The notes below the pieces were generated by a model. That model saw only the letters and a list, made by a program, of their open reading frames with translations, made no database searches and was not told the DNA's origin. Shown piece by piece: positions 44,391-53,263 of a DNA stretch of 64,000 nucleotides. The stretch is from Streptomyces sp. NBC_01294 (GTDB lineage Bacteria; Actinomycetota; Actinomycetes; Streptomycetales; Streptomycetaceae), in assembly GCF_035917235.1 (NCBI RefSeq), contig NZ_CP108423.1, positions 7,407,501 to 7,471,500 of the forward strand, read 5' to 3'. The first letter of the stretch is position 1. Every line of letters starts with the position of its first letter. The translations under genes and the position numbers were made by a program.

Positions 44391-46304
44391 ATGGGCCGCG
44401 TCACCGCCGAAACCCCTCCCGAGTACCTCAGCCAGACCGCGGAACCGGTGCGCGAGCACCTGGCCGCCGCCACACAGCTCGAAACCTTCCTCCAGGGTGC
44501 GGGCACCCTCAGCCTGGAACAGCGGATGCTCCTCGTCGACCAGGCGCTCGTGCTGCTGGAGCAGAACTACGTACACCTGCCGTTGAAGGTCGCGATGCAC
44601 GCGGTCAACCCCGTGCAGCGGCTGCGCCTCATCCGCCGGCAGCTGGAGCAGCAGACGGCGGCCACCATGCCGCCCGAGTGGATCTTCCACGCGGAGATGT
44701 CCAAGGTGTTCCACTCGGTCCGGGACCTGCACACCAACTACCAGCTGCCCGCGCCGTTCGCCGGGAAGATCGCCTTCCTGCCCTTCCGGGTCGAGGAGAC
44801 CACCGACGGACCGCGGCCGCGCTTCCTGGTCACCCGCATCACCCAGGGCTTTTCCGCGCCGGGGTTCGCGCCGGGCGTCGAGATCACCCACTGGAGCGGC
44901 ATCCCCATCGAGCAGGCCGTCGAGCTCAACGCCGCCCGGTTCGCCGGGAGCAACGTGGCGGCCCGCCGCAGCAGAGGCGTCCAGTCGCTGACGGTGCGCT
45001 CGCTCTCGGCCCATCTCCCTCCGTTCGAGGAGTGGGTGACCGTCAGCTACCAGGGCACCGACGGCACCGCGCGCGAGCTCCGCGAGAACTGGCAGATCGT
45101 GAACAACCTCCCGCCGATGGCCGGCCCGGTCGGTGAAGCCGCCCTCGTCATGGGCATGGACTACGAGGCCGACGAGATCAGCCGGGCCAACGTCATGCTC
45201 TTCGCCCCCCACGTCGTCGAGCAGCAGCAGGCCGTGGACTCGGGACAGGCCCCCGACTCGGCGGCGGGTGAGGTCGCGAGCACGATGCCGCAGGTGTTCA
45301 CGGCCCGCACCGTGCAGACCCCCTCGGGCACTTTCGGGCACGTCCGCATCCACACCTTCTCGGTCGACAGCGCCGATGCCTTCGTCCAGGAGTTCGTCCG
45401 GCTCATCGGCCTGCTGCCCAAGAACGGTCTGATCGTCGACGTGCGCGACAACGGCGGCGGTCTGGTCTGGGCGTCGGAGCTCACGCTCCAGACCCTGACG
45501 CCGCGTCCGATCACGCCGGAACCGTTCCAGTTCGTCAACACCCCCCTCAACCTGCGCATCTGTCGCAGCAGCCGCAGCCTGAGCCCCTGGGTGCCGTCGA
45601 TGGAGCAGGCGGTCGAGACCGGCGCCACCTTCTCCGCCGGCATCCCCCTCACCCCGGAGGCCCGCGCCAACGAGATCGGTCAGCAGTACTTCGGCCCGGT
45701 GGTCCTGATCACCAACGCCCGCTGCTACTCCGCCACCGACATCTTCGCGGCCGGCTTCCAGGACCACGGCATCGGCACCGTGCTGGGCACCGACGACAAC
45801 ACCGGAGCCGGCGGCGCCAACGTCTGGGGGCAGGGCCTGTTCCTCACGGACTTCCCGGTCGCCGCCTCGCCGTACCGGCCGCTGCCGAACGGAGCGGGCA
45901 TGCGTGTGTCGATCCGCAGGTCCCTGCGCGTCGGCGACCGGGCCGGCACGCCCCTGGAGGACCTCGGCGTCGTACCGGACGAACGCCACCGGATGACGAG
46001 CCGGGACCTGCTGGAGGGCAACGTCGATCTGATGGCGCGGGCCGGTGAACTCCTCAAGGCCCAGCCCGTGAGGGAGTTGACCATCGCCGACCTCACGCGC
46101 GCCGACGGCTCGCTCCGCCTCAAGCTGACGACCGCCAACCTCGACCGCGTCGACGTCTACCTCGACCGGCGGCCGCGCACCTCGGTGGACATCCCCGACG
46201 GTCAGGCCGACGTCACGGTCCCGGGCGCCACCTCGGCCCGGACGGTGCGCGTGGACGGCTTCGCCCGGGGCGAGCTCGTCGCCAGCCGCAGCAGGCCGCT
46301 GTAG
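44391..46304 (+). CDS. S41-family (C-terminal processing / tail-specific) serine peptidase
   Basis: 637 residues. The ATG at 44391, with GGAG six bases before it, is preferred over the ATG 48 bp upstream, whose AGGAGG is 16 bp away. There is no signal peptide, so it is probably cytoplasmic. The catalytic region contains GLIVDVRDNGGGLVWASEL and ITNARCYSATDIFAAGFQDHGIG, where the nucleophile is S447. The N-terminal 300 residues form a PDZ-like and helical part (GFSAPGFAPGVEITHWSGIPIEQAVELN). The C-terminal 80 residues form a beta-rich extra domain. Its monocistronic position gives no clue to the substrate. Confidence 0.88.
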   Translation: MGRVTAETPPEYLSQTAEPVREHLAAATQLETFLQGAGTLSLEQRMLLVDQALVLLEQNYVHLPLKVAMHAVNPVQRLRLIRRQLEQQTAATMPPEWIFHAEMSKVFHSVRDLHTNYQLPAPFAGKIAFLPFRVEETTDGPRPRFLVTRITQGFSAPGFAPGVEITHWSGIPIEQAVELNAARFAGSNVAARRSRGVQSLTVRSLSAHLPPFEEWVTVSYQGTDGTARELRENWQIVNNLPPMAGPVGEAALVMGMDYEADEISRANVMLFAPHVVEQQQAVDSGQAPDSAAGEVASTMPQVFTARTVQTPSGTFGHVRIHTFSVDSADAFVQEFVRLIGLLPKNGLIVDVRDNGGGLVWASELTLQTLTPRPITPEPFQFVNTPLNLRICRSSRSLSPWVPSMEQAVETGATFSAGIPLTPEARANEIGQQYFGPVVLITNARCYSATDIFAAGFQDHGIGTVLGTDDNTGAGGANVWGQGLFLTDFPVAASPYRPLPNGAGMRVSIRRSLRVGDRAGTPLEDLGVVPDERHRMTSRDLLEGNVDLMARAGELLKAQPVRELTIADLTRADGSLRLKLTTANLDRVDVYLDRRPRTSVDIPDGQADVTVPGATSARTVRVDGFARGELVASRSRPL

Positions 46305-46415
46305 CGGGTGGGAGGTGGCCGGGGCCGGGCTCCGGCCGCCGCCCCTGACGCGTCGGCGTCACCGGCCCTGACACATCGGCATCACCCGCCCCTGACACAC
46401 CGGCATCACCGCCCC

Positions 46416-47195
46416 TCACACCCGCAGTACCTCCACGCCCGCCGCCGCGAACTCCTGCGCGACCTCCGCCGCCAGGCCGGTGTCCGTCACCAGGACGTCC
46501 ACCGACGAGGTCGCGCAGATACGGGCGAAGGCCCGCACGCCCAGCTTGCTGGAGTCGGCCGCGATCACCACCCGGCGGGCCCGCTCGCACAGCAGGCGGT
46601 TGACCGAGGCCTCGTCCTCGTGCCGGGTCGCCGCGCCGTCCGCCGGGTCGAAGCCGTCCACGCCGAGCACCGCGGTGTCCACGGCGAGCTGACCGAGGAC
46701 CTGCTCGGCGAGCGGGCCCGTCAGCTCGAACGACTGGGGGCGGGCGACGCCCCCGGTCAGAACGATCTTGAACTGCGGCCGGATCACCAGCTCGCCCGCG
46801 ATGTTGAGGGCGTTGGTCACCACCGTGAGCGCCGGCGAGCCCTGGGCCAGGTCCGGGCGCGCGGCCAGCGCCCGCGCCACCTCGGTGGTCGTGGTGCCGC
46901 CCGTCAGGCCGATCACCTCGCCCGGGGTGATCAGGGCCGCCACGGCCTCGCTGATCCGGCGCTTCTCGGCGGCGCGGCGCGAGGTGCGGTAGCGCAGCGG
47001 GAGTTCGTAGCTGACCCCGTGCAGGACCGCCCCGCCGCGGGTGCGGACCAGCAGCTGCTGCTCGGCGAGCTGGTCGAGGTCCCGGCGGATGGTCGCGGCG
47101 GACACGCCGAGGGCCTCCGCCGCCGGTTCCACCTCCAACCCGCCCCGCTCCACCAGCAGGTCCAGCAGTGTCTGCCAGCGTTCCTTGCGGGTCAT
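46416..47195 (-). CDS. DeoR-family sugar-locus repressor
   Basis: 259 residues from the ATG at 47193-47195, with GAAGGGGG nearby; the upstream in-frame codons are Arg-rich and lack a ribosome site. The HTH is TLLDLLVERGGLEVEPAAEALGVSAATIRRDLDQL. The sensor domain (DeoRC) contains GEVIGLTGGTTTTEVARAL, VVTNALNIAGEL and IAADSSKLGVRAFA, which bind sugar phosphates in this family. It is divergent from a SIS-isomerase and aldolase operon, the likely target. The 10-bp direct repeat in the shared spacer is a plausible operator. Confidence 0.92.
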   Translation of the reverse strand: MTRKERWQTLLDLLVERGGLEVEPAAEALGVSAATIRRDLDQLAEQQLLVRTRGGAVLHGVSYELPLRYRTSRRAAEKRRISEAVAALITPGEVIGLTGGTTTTEVARALAARPDLAQGSPALTVVTNALNIAGELVIRPQFKIVLTGGVARPQSFELTGPLAEQVLGQLAVDTAVLGVDGFDPADGAATRHEDEASVNRLLCERARRVVIAADSSKLGVRAFARICATSSVDVLVTDTGLAAEVAQEFAAAGVEVLRV

Positions 47196-47332
47196 CGGCC
47201 GCCCCCTTCGGTGTTCTGCGACATTCGTTCCACGACGCTCGCCGGCGGCCTCCATTGGCCTACCCGGCGACACTAACTCAGCCGCCCCACCCGTGAATGC
47301 TTGAAGTTGCGCGAAACTGGCGGCTACCTTGC

Positions 47333-47352
47333 AGGAACACGCAAGAACACGC
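47333..47352. repeat. 10-bp tandem direct repeat before the SIS gene
   Basis: AGGAACACGC (47333-47342) is followed directly by AAGAACACGC (47343-47352). It lies 33 bp upstream of the SIS start, within the DeoR-regulated spacer, where an operator or promoter element is expected. Confidence 0.55.
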
Positions 47353-47385
47353 GTTCAGACCGGCCTGTCGCACGAGGGAGCCTGT

Positions 47386-48288
47386 ATGAGTCACGTCGCG
47401 TACGAGTTGGGCACGCAGCCCGTTTGCTGGGAGCGGGCCGCCGAACTGGCCCCGGCCCGGCGGGCGGTGCTCCCGCAGCCGGGGGAGCGTACCGCGATCA
47501 TCGGGTGCGGCACCTCGTACTACATGGCCCAGGCGGCCGCCGTGTTGCGTGAGGAGGCCGGAGCGGGGGAGACCGACGCCTTCCCCGCGTCGGAGTTCCC
47601 GCGCCACCGCCGCTACGACCGGGTCGTCGCCCTGACCCGGTCCGGCACCACCACCGAGGTACTGGACCTGCTGGCCGGGCTGCGGGACGCGGGCGTGCCC
47701 ACGACCGCGGTCGTCGGGGATCCCGCCACCCCCGTCATGACCCTCGCCGACGAACTCGTCGTCCTCGACTTCGCCGACGAGCAGTCCGTCGTGCAGACCC
47801 GCTTCGCGACCACCGCCCTCACCCTGCTGCGCGCCCACGTCGGCCTGCACACCGCCTCCGTGGTCGCCGACGCCCGCACCGCCCTCACCGAGCCGCTGCC
47901 TGCCGAACTGGAGGGCCGGGGGCAGTTCACCTTCCTCGGCCGCGGCTGGAGCGTCGGCCTCGCCCACGAAGCCGCGCTGAAGATGCGCGAGGCCTCGCTG
48001 TCCTGGGCCGAGTCCTACCCGGCGATGGAGTACCGGCACGGGCCGATCAGCGTCTCGGGGCCCGGCACCGTCACCTGGTCGCTGGGCGACGCCCCCGACG
48101 GGCTCGCCGAACAGGTGCGCGCCACCGGCTCCCACTGGGTGGCCGGGAGGCTCGACCCGCTCGCCGAACTGGTCCGCGTGCACCGCCTCGCCCTCGCCGT
48201 CGCCGCCCACCAGCAGCTCGATCCGGACGCACCGCGCCACCTCACCCGCTCGGTGATCCTCACCACCGGAGAGGAGGCGGTCCGATGA
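47386..48288 (+). CDS. SIS-domain sugar isomerase/deaminase-like protein
   Basis: 300 residues from the ATG at 47386, with GAGGGAG upstream. The first SIS domain has TAIIGCGTSYYMAQAAAV and VVALTRSGTTTEVLDLL; the second has FTFLGRGWSVGLAHEAALKMREAS and AMEYRHGPIS. This is the AgaS/GlmS isomerase-like architecture that handles amino-sugar or ketose phosphates. Its stop overlaps the aldolase start (ATGA), giving a two-gene operon for a phosphorylated sugar. The exact sugar is unknown; a galactosamine or tagatose pathway is inferred from the pairing. Confidence 0.9.
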   Translation: MSHVAYELGTQPVCWERAAELAPARRAVLPQPGERTAIIGCGTSYYMAQAAAVLREEAGAGETDAFPASEFPRHRRYDRVVALTRSGTTTEVLDLLAGLRDAGVPTTAVVGDPATPVMTLADELVVLDFADEQSVVQTRFATTALTLLRAHVGLHTASVVADARTALTEPLPAELEGRGQFTFLGRGWSVGLAHEAALKMREASLSWAESYPAMEYRHGPISVSGPGTVTWSLGDAPDGLAEQVRATGSHWVAGRLDPLAELVRVHRLALAVAAHQQLDPDAPRHLTRSVILTTGEEAVR

Positions 48289-49121
48289 CCCTCGTTCCCG
48301 CGGGCACGCTCGTCCTGGAGGCGGCCGCGAGCGGCCGCGCCGTCGCCGCCTTCAACATCATCACCCTGGAACACGCCGAAGCCGTCGTCGCCGGTGCCGA
48401 GGCGGCCGGGCTCCCGGTCATCCTGCAACTGAGCGAGAACGCCGTGAAGTTCCGCGGCGGACAGCTGCTGCCCATCTCCCGCGCCGCCGTCGCCTGCGCG
48501 GAGGCCGCCGGGGTCCCCGTCGGCCTGCACCTCGACCACGTCAAGAGCCCCGAGCTGCTCCGCCAGGCCTGCGACGCCGGATACAGCTCCGTGATGTACG
48601 ACGCCGCGCAGCTCCCGTACGCCGAGAACCTGGAGACCACCCGCTCCGCCGCCGACTGGGCGCACGCCAACGGGCTGTGGATCGAGGCGGAGCTCGGCGA
48701 GGTCGGCGGCAAGAACGGCGCCGCGCCGCTCGACCCGCACGCGCCCGGCGCCCGTACCGACCCCGACGAGGCCCGGCGGTTCGTCGCCGACTCCGGGGTC
48801 GACGCGCTCGCCGTCGCCATCGGCAGCAGCCACGCGATGACCAGCCGGACCGCGGCCCTGGACCGCGCGCTGCTGGCCCGGCTGGCCAAGACGGTGGACG
48901 TGCCGCTCGTCCTGCACGGCTCCTCCGGGCTGCCGGACGCCGAACTGGCGGCGGCCGTCGCGGGCGGCATCCGCAAGGTCAACATCGGCACCGCGCTGAA
49001 CCTGGCCATGACCGAAGCCATCCGCACGCACCTGACCCCGGCGGACCCCCGGCCGTACCTGACGGCGGCCCGGACGGCGATGACGGCGACGGCGAGGGCT
49101 ATGATCGGCGCCCTCAACTGA
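48285..49121 (+). CDS. Class II (zinc) ketose-bisphosphate aldolase
   Basis: 278 residues. Active-site segments: VAAFNIITLEHAEAVVAGAE, the zinc region HLDHVKSPELLRQACDAGY, EAELGEVGGKNG, VLHGSSGLPDAELAAAVAGGIRKVNIGT. This fits the GatY/KbaY/Fba class II family that cleaves ketose-1,6-bisphosphates or related substrates to two triose phosphates. The start overlaps the SIS stop, so the two are co-translated. Tagatose- versus fructose-bisphosphate specificity cannot be decided from sequence. Confidence 0.9.
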   Translation: MTLVPAGTLVLEAAASGRAVAAFNIITLEHAEAVVAGAEAAGLPVILQLSENAVKFRGGQLLPISRAAVACAEAAGVPVGLHLDHVKSPELLRQACDAGYSSVMYDAAQLPYAENLETTRSAADWAHANGLWIEAELGEVGGKNGAAPLDPHAPGARTDPDEARRFVADSGVDALAVAIGSSHAMTSRTAALDRALLARLAKTVDVPLVLHGSSGLPDAELAAAVAGGIRKVNIGTALNLAMTEAIRTHLTPADPRPYLTAARTAMTATARAMIGALN

Positions 49122-49159
49122 CGGCATCGGGGTGGGGCGAGGCGGGGGCGGGGCAGACG

Positions 49160-49690
49160 ATGACGGAGCAGCCGCAGCGGGGGCGCACGAACAGGCGCCG
49201 GTTCCTCCTGATCGCAGGCCTCGCGCTGCCGGCCGTGGGCGGCCTCACGGCATACGCCGCGTGGCCGCAGCCGTACCGGCACGAGGTCCGCACCGAGCCG
49301 GAGCCGCTGAACCGGCGGTTCGCGCCGTACCTGGGCGGGCTGACCGACGCGCACTGGCTGGGGTACGACATCGACGGGACCGGCGACGACCGGACCATCC
49401 CGAGCCCGGACTACCGGGTCCGCCTGGTCGGCGTCGCCCACCTGCCGGCCGGCGGCGCCGCCGCGATCGTGAATGACCCCGGCCGCACCTTCGTGCCCGC
49501 CGCACCGTCCGCACTGCCCGCCCCGCTGAAGCCGTACCTGCCCGCCGCCGCGGCGTGGCGGCACAGCCCGGAGTTCGACGCGTACGCGAACCACAAGGGT
49601 TCGGGCTCGGACGCGTCCTCGTCGGGCCGGTACCTGTTCGACACGGCCCTCGACCTCGTCCACTTCGACGTCCTGTACGCCTCCACCTGA
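49160..49690 (+). CDS. Tat-signal secreted protein of unknown function
   Basis: 176 residues from the ATG at 49160. The N-terminus holds a twin-arginine-like signal (RTNRRRFLLIAGLALPAVGGL) with the RRxFL pattern, so export by the Tat pathway is predicted. The mature part has DAHWLGYDIDGTGDDRTIPSP, RVRLVGVAHLPAGG and a C-terminal SGRYLFDTALDLVHFDVLYA. No domain was recognised. It begins 38 bp after the aldolase stop but has its own ribosome site (GGGGCAGACG) and may be independent of the sugar operon. Confidence 0.72.
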   Translation: MTEQPQRGRTNRRRFLLIAGLALPAVGGLTAYAAWPQPYRHEVRTEPEPLNRRFAPYLGGLTDAHWLGYDIDGTGDDRTIPSPDYRVRLVGVAHLPAGGAAAIVNDPGRTFVPAAPSALPAPLKPYLPAAAAWRHSPEFDAYANHKGSGSDASSSGRYLFDTALDLVHFDVLYAST

Positions 49691-49746
49691 CGGGCGGGCC
49701 GGGGCGCACGGCCGGGTTCCGGTTTCCGGGAGTGGGCCGCCGGGTG

Positions 49747-50433
49747 TCAGCGGGGTGAGAGTCGGGCCTGGTGGCACTGGATCTCGTGCCACTCGGCCCG
49801 GTCCGGGCGCGCGCCCCGGGCGAGGGTCCGGGTGCCCTCGGCGGCCGCCAGGACGTGGTCGGTGGACAGGACGAAGGCCACGAACCAGGTGGTCTGCCCG
49901 GGCTCCACGGTCTCGTCGTAGTACCAGTCGGCGGTGACCTGGGCACCGCCGGCGAGGAACGGCCGCTGCAGGAAGTCCTGTACGGGGAGCGGGAAATGGC
50001 CGAGCACGCCCTGCGCCTGCGCGTCCAGCTCCAGCCGCAGCACCGCCGCTCCCGGCAGACCGGGGGCGGCGGCCCGCCCGTCCGGCGACGGCCGCCCGTC
50101 GAAGGACCGGCTGCGCAGCGAGCCCGGCTCCACCCGGACCCGCCGCCCCCGGAACTCCGCCACGCCGTCCCGCAGTACCTGCCCGACCCGGCACAGCCCG
50201 CGGTCCCCGACCATCAGCGCGGAGGGGCGCCCGTCGGCATCCGGCCCGGCCCACCAGGTCAGGGGGCGGCCGGCCTTCTCCGTCAGCCGGGCCCGCACGT
50301 CCTCGGGAAGCAGCTCCCAGTACTCGTGCCGGGCGGGGATCCCGGCCTCGACGGGAAGGGCACCCGGCTCGTGGATCTGCGTCACCGCCCGGGTGTGCCC
50401 GGGATCCTCGCGGCGCCATGCTTCCTGGTCCAT
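49747..50433 (-). CDS. Protein of unknown function (228 aa)
   Basis: 228 residues, no transmembrane segment and no recognised domain. It reads HEYWELLPEDVRARLTEKAGRPLTWWAG at the N-terminus and has a later segment QVTADWYYDETVEPGQTTWFVAFVLST. The protein is rich in Arg, Gly and Trp. It converges with the Tat-signal gene (56-bp gap). The start ATG at 50431-50433 has no strong ribosome site. The coding call rests on the composition and the long open frame at typical codon bias. Confidence 0.65.
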   Translation of the reverse strand: MDQEAWRREDPGHTRAVTQIHEPGALPVEAGIPARHEYWELLPEDVRARLTEKAGRPLTWWAGPDADGRPSALMVGDRGLCRVGQVLRDGVAEFRGRRVRVEPGSLRSRSFDGRPSPDGRAAAPGLPGAAVLRLELDAQAQGVLGHFPLPVQDFLQRPFLAGGAQVTADWYYDETVEPGQTTWFVAFVLSTDHVLAAAEGTRTLARGARPDRAEWHEIQCHQARLSPR

Positions 50434-50511
50434 ATCAGCCCATTGTGCGGCAGGCGCCCGAACTGCGCGATGTTTTCAGGGCAGTTCGCGGCGTCTCGGG
50501 CCCGCCGGCCG

Positions 50512-51063
50512 TCAGATGCCGACGGCCCCGTCGATCCGCTCGCGCAGCAGGTCGGCGTGCCCGTTGTGCCGGGCGTACTCCTCGACCATGTGGATCAGGA
50601 CCCAGCGCAGGGACACCTTCCCCCGCCAGGCGTCGACGGCCTCGACGTCGAGGTCGGGCGCCTCGGCGGCGAAGCGTTCGGCGAAGGCCACTTCCGTGCG
50701 CCACGCCTCCCACGCCGCCTCGACGGCCGCGGGGTCGGACACGGCTCCGTCGAAGTCCCCGTCGGGATCGTCCGCCGAGGAGAACAGCGGCGGCGCGTCC
50801 TGCCCCGCCAGGACCTTGCGGAACCAGCGGCGCTCCACGTCGGCCAGGTGCCGCACCAGCCCGAGCAGGGACAGCGTGGACGGTTCCACGGACCGCCGCA
50901 CCAACTCCTCTCCCAGCCCCGCGCACTTCAGCTCCAGGGTCGCCCGGTGGTCCGCGAGGAAGGCGGCCAGCATCCGCCGTTCGTCCCCGGTCGCGGGGCC
51001 GCTGAAGCGCTGGTCCCGCTCGGGTTCCACGAAGAATTCCGCTCTGCTGCGTGGGCTCGTCAT
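50512..51063 (-). CDS. DinB/DUF664-family protein
   Basis: 183 residues from the ATG at 51061-51063; an upstream GTG extends it by seven codons, but neither start has a strong ribosome site. The four-helix DinB fold is suggested by LGLVRHLADVERRWFRKVLAG and by the metal-type motif HMVEEYARHNGHADLLRERIDG, where three histidines occupy the usual metal-ligand positions. In actinobacteria this family includes bacillithiol/mycothiol-dependent enzymes, but most members are uncharacterised. It lies 78 bp downstream of the unknown gene start at 50433 (same strand, upstream in transcription). Confidence 0.88.
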   Translation of the reverse strand: MTSPRSRAEFFVEPERDQRFSGPATGDERRMLAAFLADHRATLELKCAGLGEELVRRSVEPSTLSLLGLVRHLADVERRWFRKVLAGQDAPPLFSSADDPDGDFDGAVSDPAAVEAAWEAWRTEVAFAERFAAEAPDLDVEAVDAWRGKVSLRWVLIHMVEEYARHNGHADLLRERIDGAVGI

Positions 51064-51207
51064 AGCCGGGAGTATGAACGCCACCGCCGAACGGCGGGCA
51101 CGCGGGTCCCCCCGAATCCCCCCACCCCTTCCGAATTTCTGGAACTGGTTCTACTCTGACCGCCGCCACCCCAGCGACCGGCTGGACCGCGAGATCCCGG
51201 AGGGGCC

Positions 51208-52398
51208 GTGCACCTCGAATACACGCCTGAGCAGCAGCAGTTGCGCACCGAGCTGCGCGCCTACTTCGCCGAGCTGGTCCCTGAGGACGTCTACGCCCGT
51301 TACGAGGACCCGGCCGCGCAGAAGCGGTTCTACCGCGAGACCATCCGGCGGCTCGGCGCCGACGGCTGGCTCGGGGTCGGCTGGCCCAAGGAGTACGGCG
51401 GCCGCGGGATGACCCCGATGGACCAGTTCATCTTCTTCGACGAGGCCGCGCAGGCCGTCGTGCCGCTGCCGCTGATGGCGCTCAACACGGTCGGGCCGAC
51501 CATCATGCAGTTCGGCACCGACGAGCAGAAGGCGTACTTCCTGCCCAGGATCCTCGCGGGCGAGATCGACTTCGCCATCGGCTACAGCGAGCCCGACGCC
51601 GGCACCGACCTCGCCGCGCTCAAGTGCAAGGCCGTCCGCGAGGGCGACGAGGAGACCGGCACGTACGTCGTCAACGGGCAGAAGATCTGGACGACCAACG
51701 GCGACACCGCCGACTGGGTCTGGCTCGCGGTGCGCACCGACCCGGACGCCCCCGCGCACAAGGGCATCACCATGCTCCTCGTGCCGACCTCGGACCCCGG
51801 CTACTCGTGCACCCTCATCAACACCCTCGCGTCGCACGACACCACCGCCAGCTACTACGAGAACATCCGCGTTCCGGCGAACCGCCGCGTCGGCCAGGAG
51901 AACAAGGGCTGGCGGCTGATCACCAACCAGCTCAACCACGAGCGCGTCACCCTGGCCGCGCACGGCACCATGGCCATCCGGGCCCTCCACGACGTCCAGC
52001 GCTGGGCGTCGGCGACCAAGCTCGCCGACGGCCGCCGCGTCATCGACCTCTCCTGGGTCCGCGGCCGCCTCGCACGCACCCACGCCCGCCTCGACGCGAT
52101 GAAGCTGCTCAACTGGCAGATGGTGGGCGCGGTCCAGGCCGGCACCCTCACCCCGCAGGACGCCTCCGCGGTCAAGGTCTACGGCTCCGAGGCCCGCCGG
52201 GACGCCTACGCCTGGCTCATGGAGGTCGTCGGCGCGGCCGGTTCCCTCAAGGACGGCTCCGCCGGCGCGGTCCTGCACGGCGAACTCGAACGCGGCTACC
52301 GCAGCGCCGTGATCTTCACCTTCGGCGGGGGCAACAACGAGATCCAGCGCGAGATCATCTCCTGGATCGGCCTGGGCATGCCCCGCGTCCGCCGCTAG
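51208..52398 (+). CDS. Acyl-CoA dehydrogenase
   Basis: 396 residues from a GTG at 51208 following GGAGGGGCC. N-terminal helices (YTPEQQQLRTELRAYFAELV), FAD-binding region FAIGYSEPDAGTDLAALKCKA and YVVNGQKIWTTNGDTADWVWL, then RVTLAAHGTMAIRALHDVQRW and the end IFTFGGGNNEIQREIISWIGLGMPR. The length and motifs fit actinobacterial FadE-type dehydrogenases, several of which act on large acyl-CoAs such as steroid side chains. It is monocistronic, and its stop lies just before the transposase scars. Confidence 0.92.
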   Translation: MHLEYTPEQQQLRTELRAYFAELVPEDVYARYEDPAAQKRFYRETIRRLGADGWLGVGWPKEYGGRGMTPMDQFIFFDEAAQAVVPLPLMALNTVGPTIMQFGTDEQKAYFLPRILAGEIDFAIGYSEPDAGTDLAALKCKAVREGDEETGTYVVNGQKIWTTNGDTADWVWLAVRTDPDAPAHKGITMLLVPTSDPGYSCTLINTLASHDTTASYYENIRVPANRRVGQENKGWRLITNQLNHERVTLAAHGTMAIRALHDVQRWASATKLADGRRVIDLSWVRGRLARTHARLDAMKLLNWQMVGAVQAGTLTPQDASAVKVYGSEARRDAYAWLMEVVGAAGSLKDGSAGAVLHGELERGYRSAVIFTFGGGNNEIQREIISWIGLGMPRVRR

Positions 52399-52446
52399 TG
52401 CTGTTGTGAGGTTGGTCCTGTTTGGCGGACAGGTTGTTTGTGGTGT

Positions 52447-52527
52447 TCAGGCTGCGGTGTTTTCGTACTCGGCTGGGCTTTGGTAGCCGAGGCTGGAATG
52501 GAGTCGGCGGGTGTTGTACCAGCCTTC
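52447..52527 (-). pseudogene. IS3-family transposase remnant, C-terminal 26 codons
   Basis: The minus strand reads KEGWYNTRRLHSSLGYQSPAEYENTAA and then TGA. This is the well-conserved end of IS3-family OrfB transposases (catalytic-domain tail with the YNTRRLHSSLGY box). Upstream codons do not continue the family, so only the final piece survives. Just outside lies CCTGTTTGGCGGACAGG, a short palindrome at 52420-52436, perhaps part of an old terminal repeat. Confidence 0.75.
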
Positions 52528-52839
52528 TTTCCGACCGCGGCAGCCAGTACACCAGCCATGCGCGCCGGCACGTTCATGACTGACGTTCGGGAGGGAGCGA
52601 CCCTCAGATTGCAGAGACGCCTCTACTTGTATGCAGATCGAATCGCCACAGCATGCGATGGTCCCCAAGGGCTGAGTGTTTCCGTGTCCGAAGTTGTCTG
52701 TGAAGAGGCGGCATCCGAGAGCGTCCCTAGAGCCATGGATCTCGCTGAGGAGTATCGGGTGGCGCTTCATGGCTACTGCAGCGGCGTTTACAACGCACGT
52801 CGGCACCGGGCGTCGCGAACATCGGCCGACACAAGCTGA

Positions 52840-52923
52840 CTCGATGTCTACGTGATCAGGCACAACGAGAACGCCAAGCCCTACCGCTGGACCTACAACG
52901 CCACCCCACTCGAGGCCGCCTGA
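52840..52923 (+). pseudogene. IS630-family transposase remnant, C-terminal 27 codons
   Basis: In one frame the plus strand reads LDVYVIRHNENAKPYRWTY followed by NATPLEAA and TGA at 52921-52923. The AKPxRWTY box followed by a short Leu/Ala end is typical of IS630-family transposases. No intact upstream reading frame exists, so it is a fragment. It lies 300 bp from the IS3 fragment, on the other strand. Confidence 0.7.
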
Positions 52924-52969
52924 TCAACACCCTCCATGAACTTGTAACGAGCAGCACCAGGAAGGCCCG

Positions 52970-53254
52970 TCAACGAGTTGGTCGCACGTTCGAGCCTCTT
53001 CCGCTCCGCGCGGGACGCCGTCCACTGAGATGAGGGCCGCCTGATGTGATCACGCGCCCAGCGACGAGACCGGCCGCGAGCAGAATAGTGCCCCATGACG
53101 GATCAGCGGCCAGACGGATCAGCGCGGCGGCGGTGAGAAATTCCAGCAGCACCGGCAGCGCGGCGCGACTCCCGTAGACGACCAGGGCCACCAGAGCGCA
53201 GATCGCACCGGCAGCGGCGACCAGGAGTGCCGCGGTTTCGTTGACGCTGTTCAT
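52970..53254 (-). CDS. Small membrane protein, DUF1622 gene neighbour
   Basis: 94 residues. Three hydrophobic helices (AALLVAAAGAICALVALVVYG, ALPVLLEFLTAAALIRLAA, TILLAAGLVAGRVIT) are followed by a basic tail GRRPARSGRGSN. The start at 53254 follows AAGGG and lies 9 bp after the DUF1622 stop, so the two genes likely form an operon. No family was recognised. The codon use is less GC-biased than in the left part of the window, as in the neighbouring genes. Confidence 0.55.
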   Translation of the reverse strand: MNSVNETAALLVAAAGAICALVALVVYGSRAALPVLLEFLTAAALIRLAADPSWGTILLAAGLVAGRVITSGGPHLSGRRPARSGRGSNVRPTR

Positions 53255-53263
53255 CCCTTGGAC

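Noticed and set aside
52438..52839. A 133-codon plus-strand ORF across the IS3 scar
   Set aside because: Its first part is antisense to the transposase fragment, it has no clear ribosome site, and no family was recognised. A shorter frame from about 52577 cannot be excluded.
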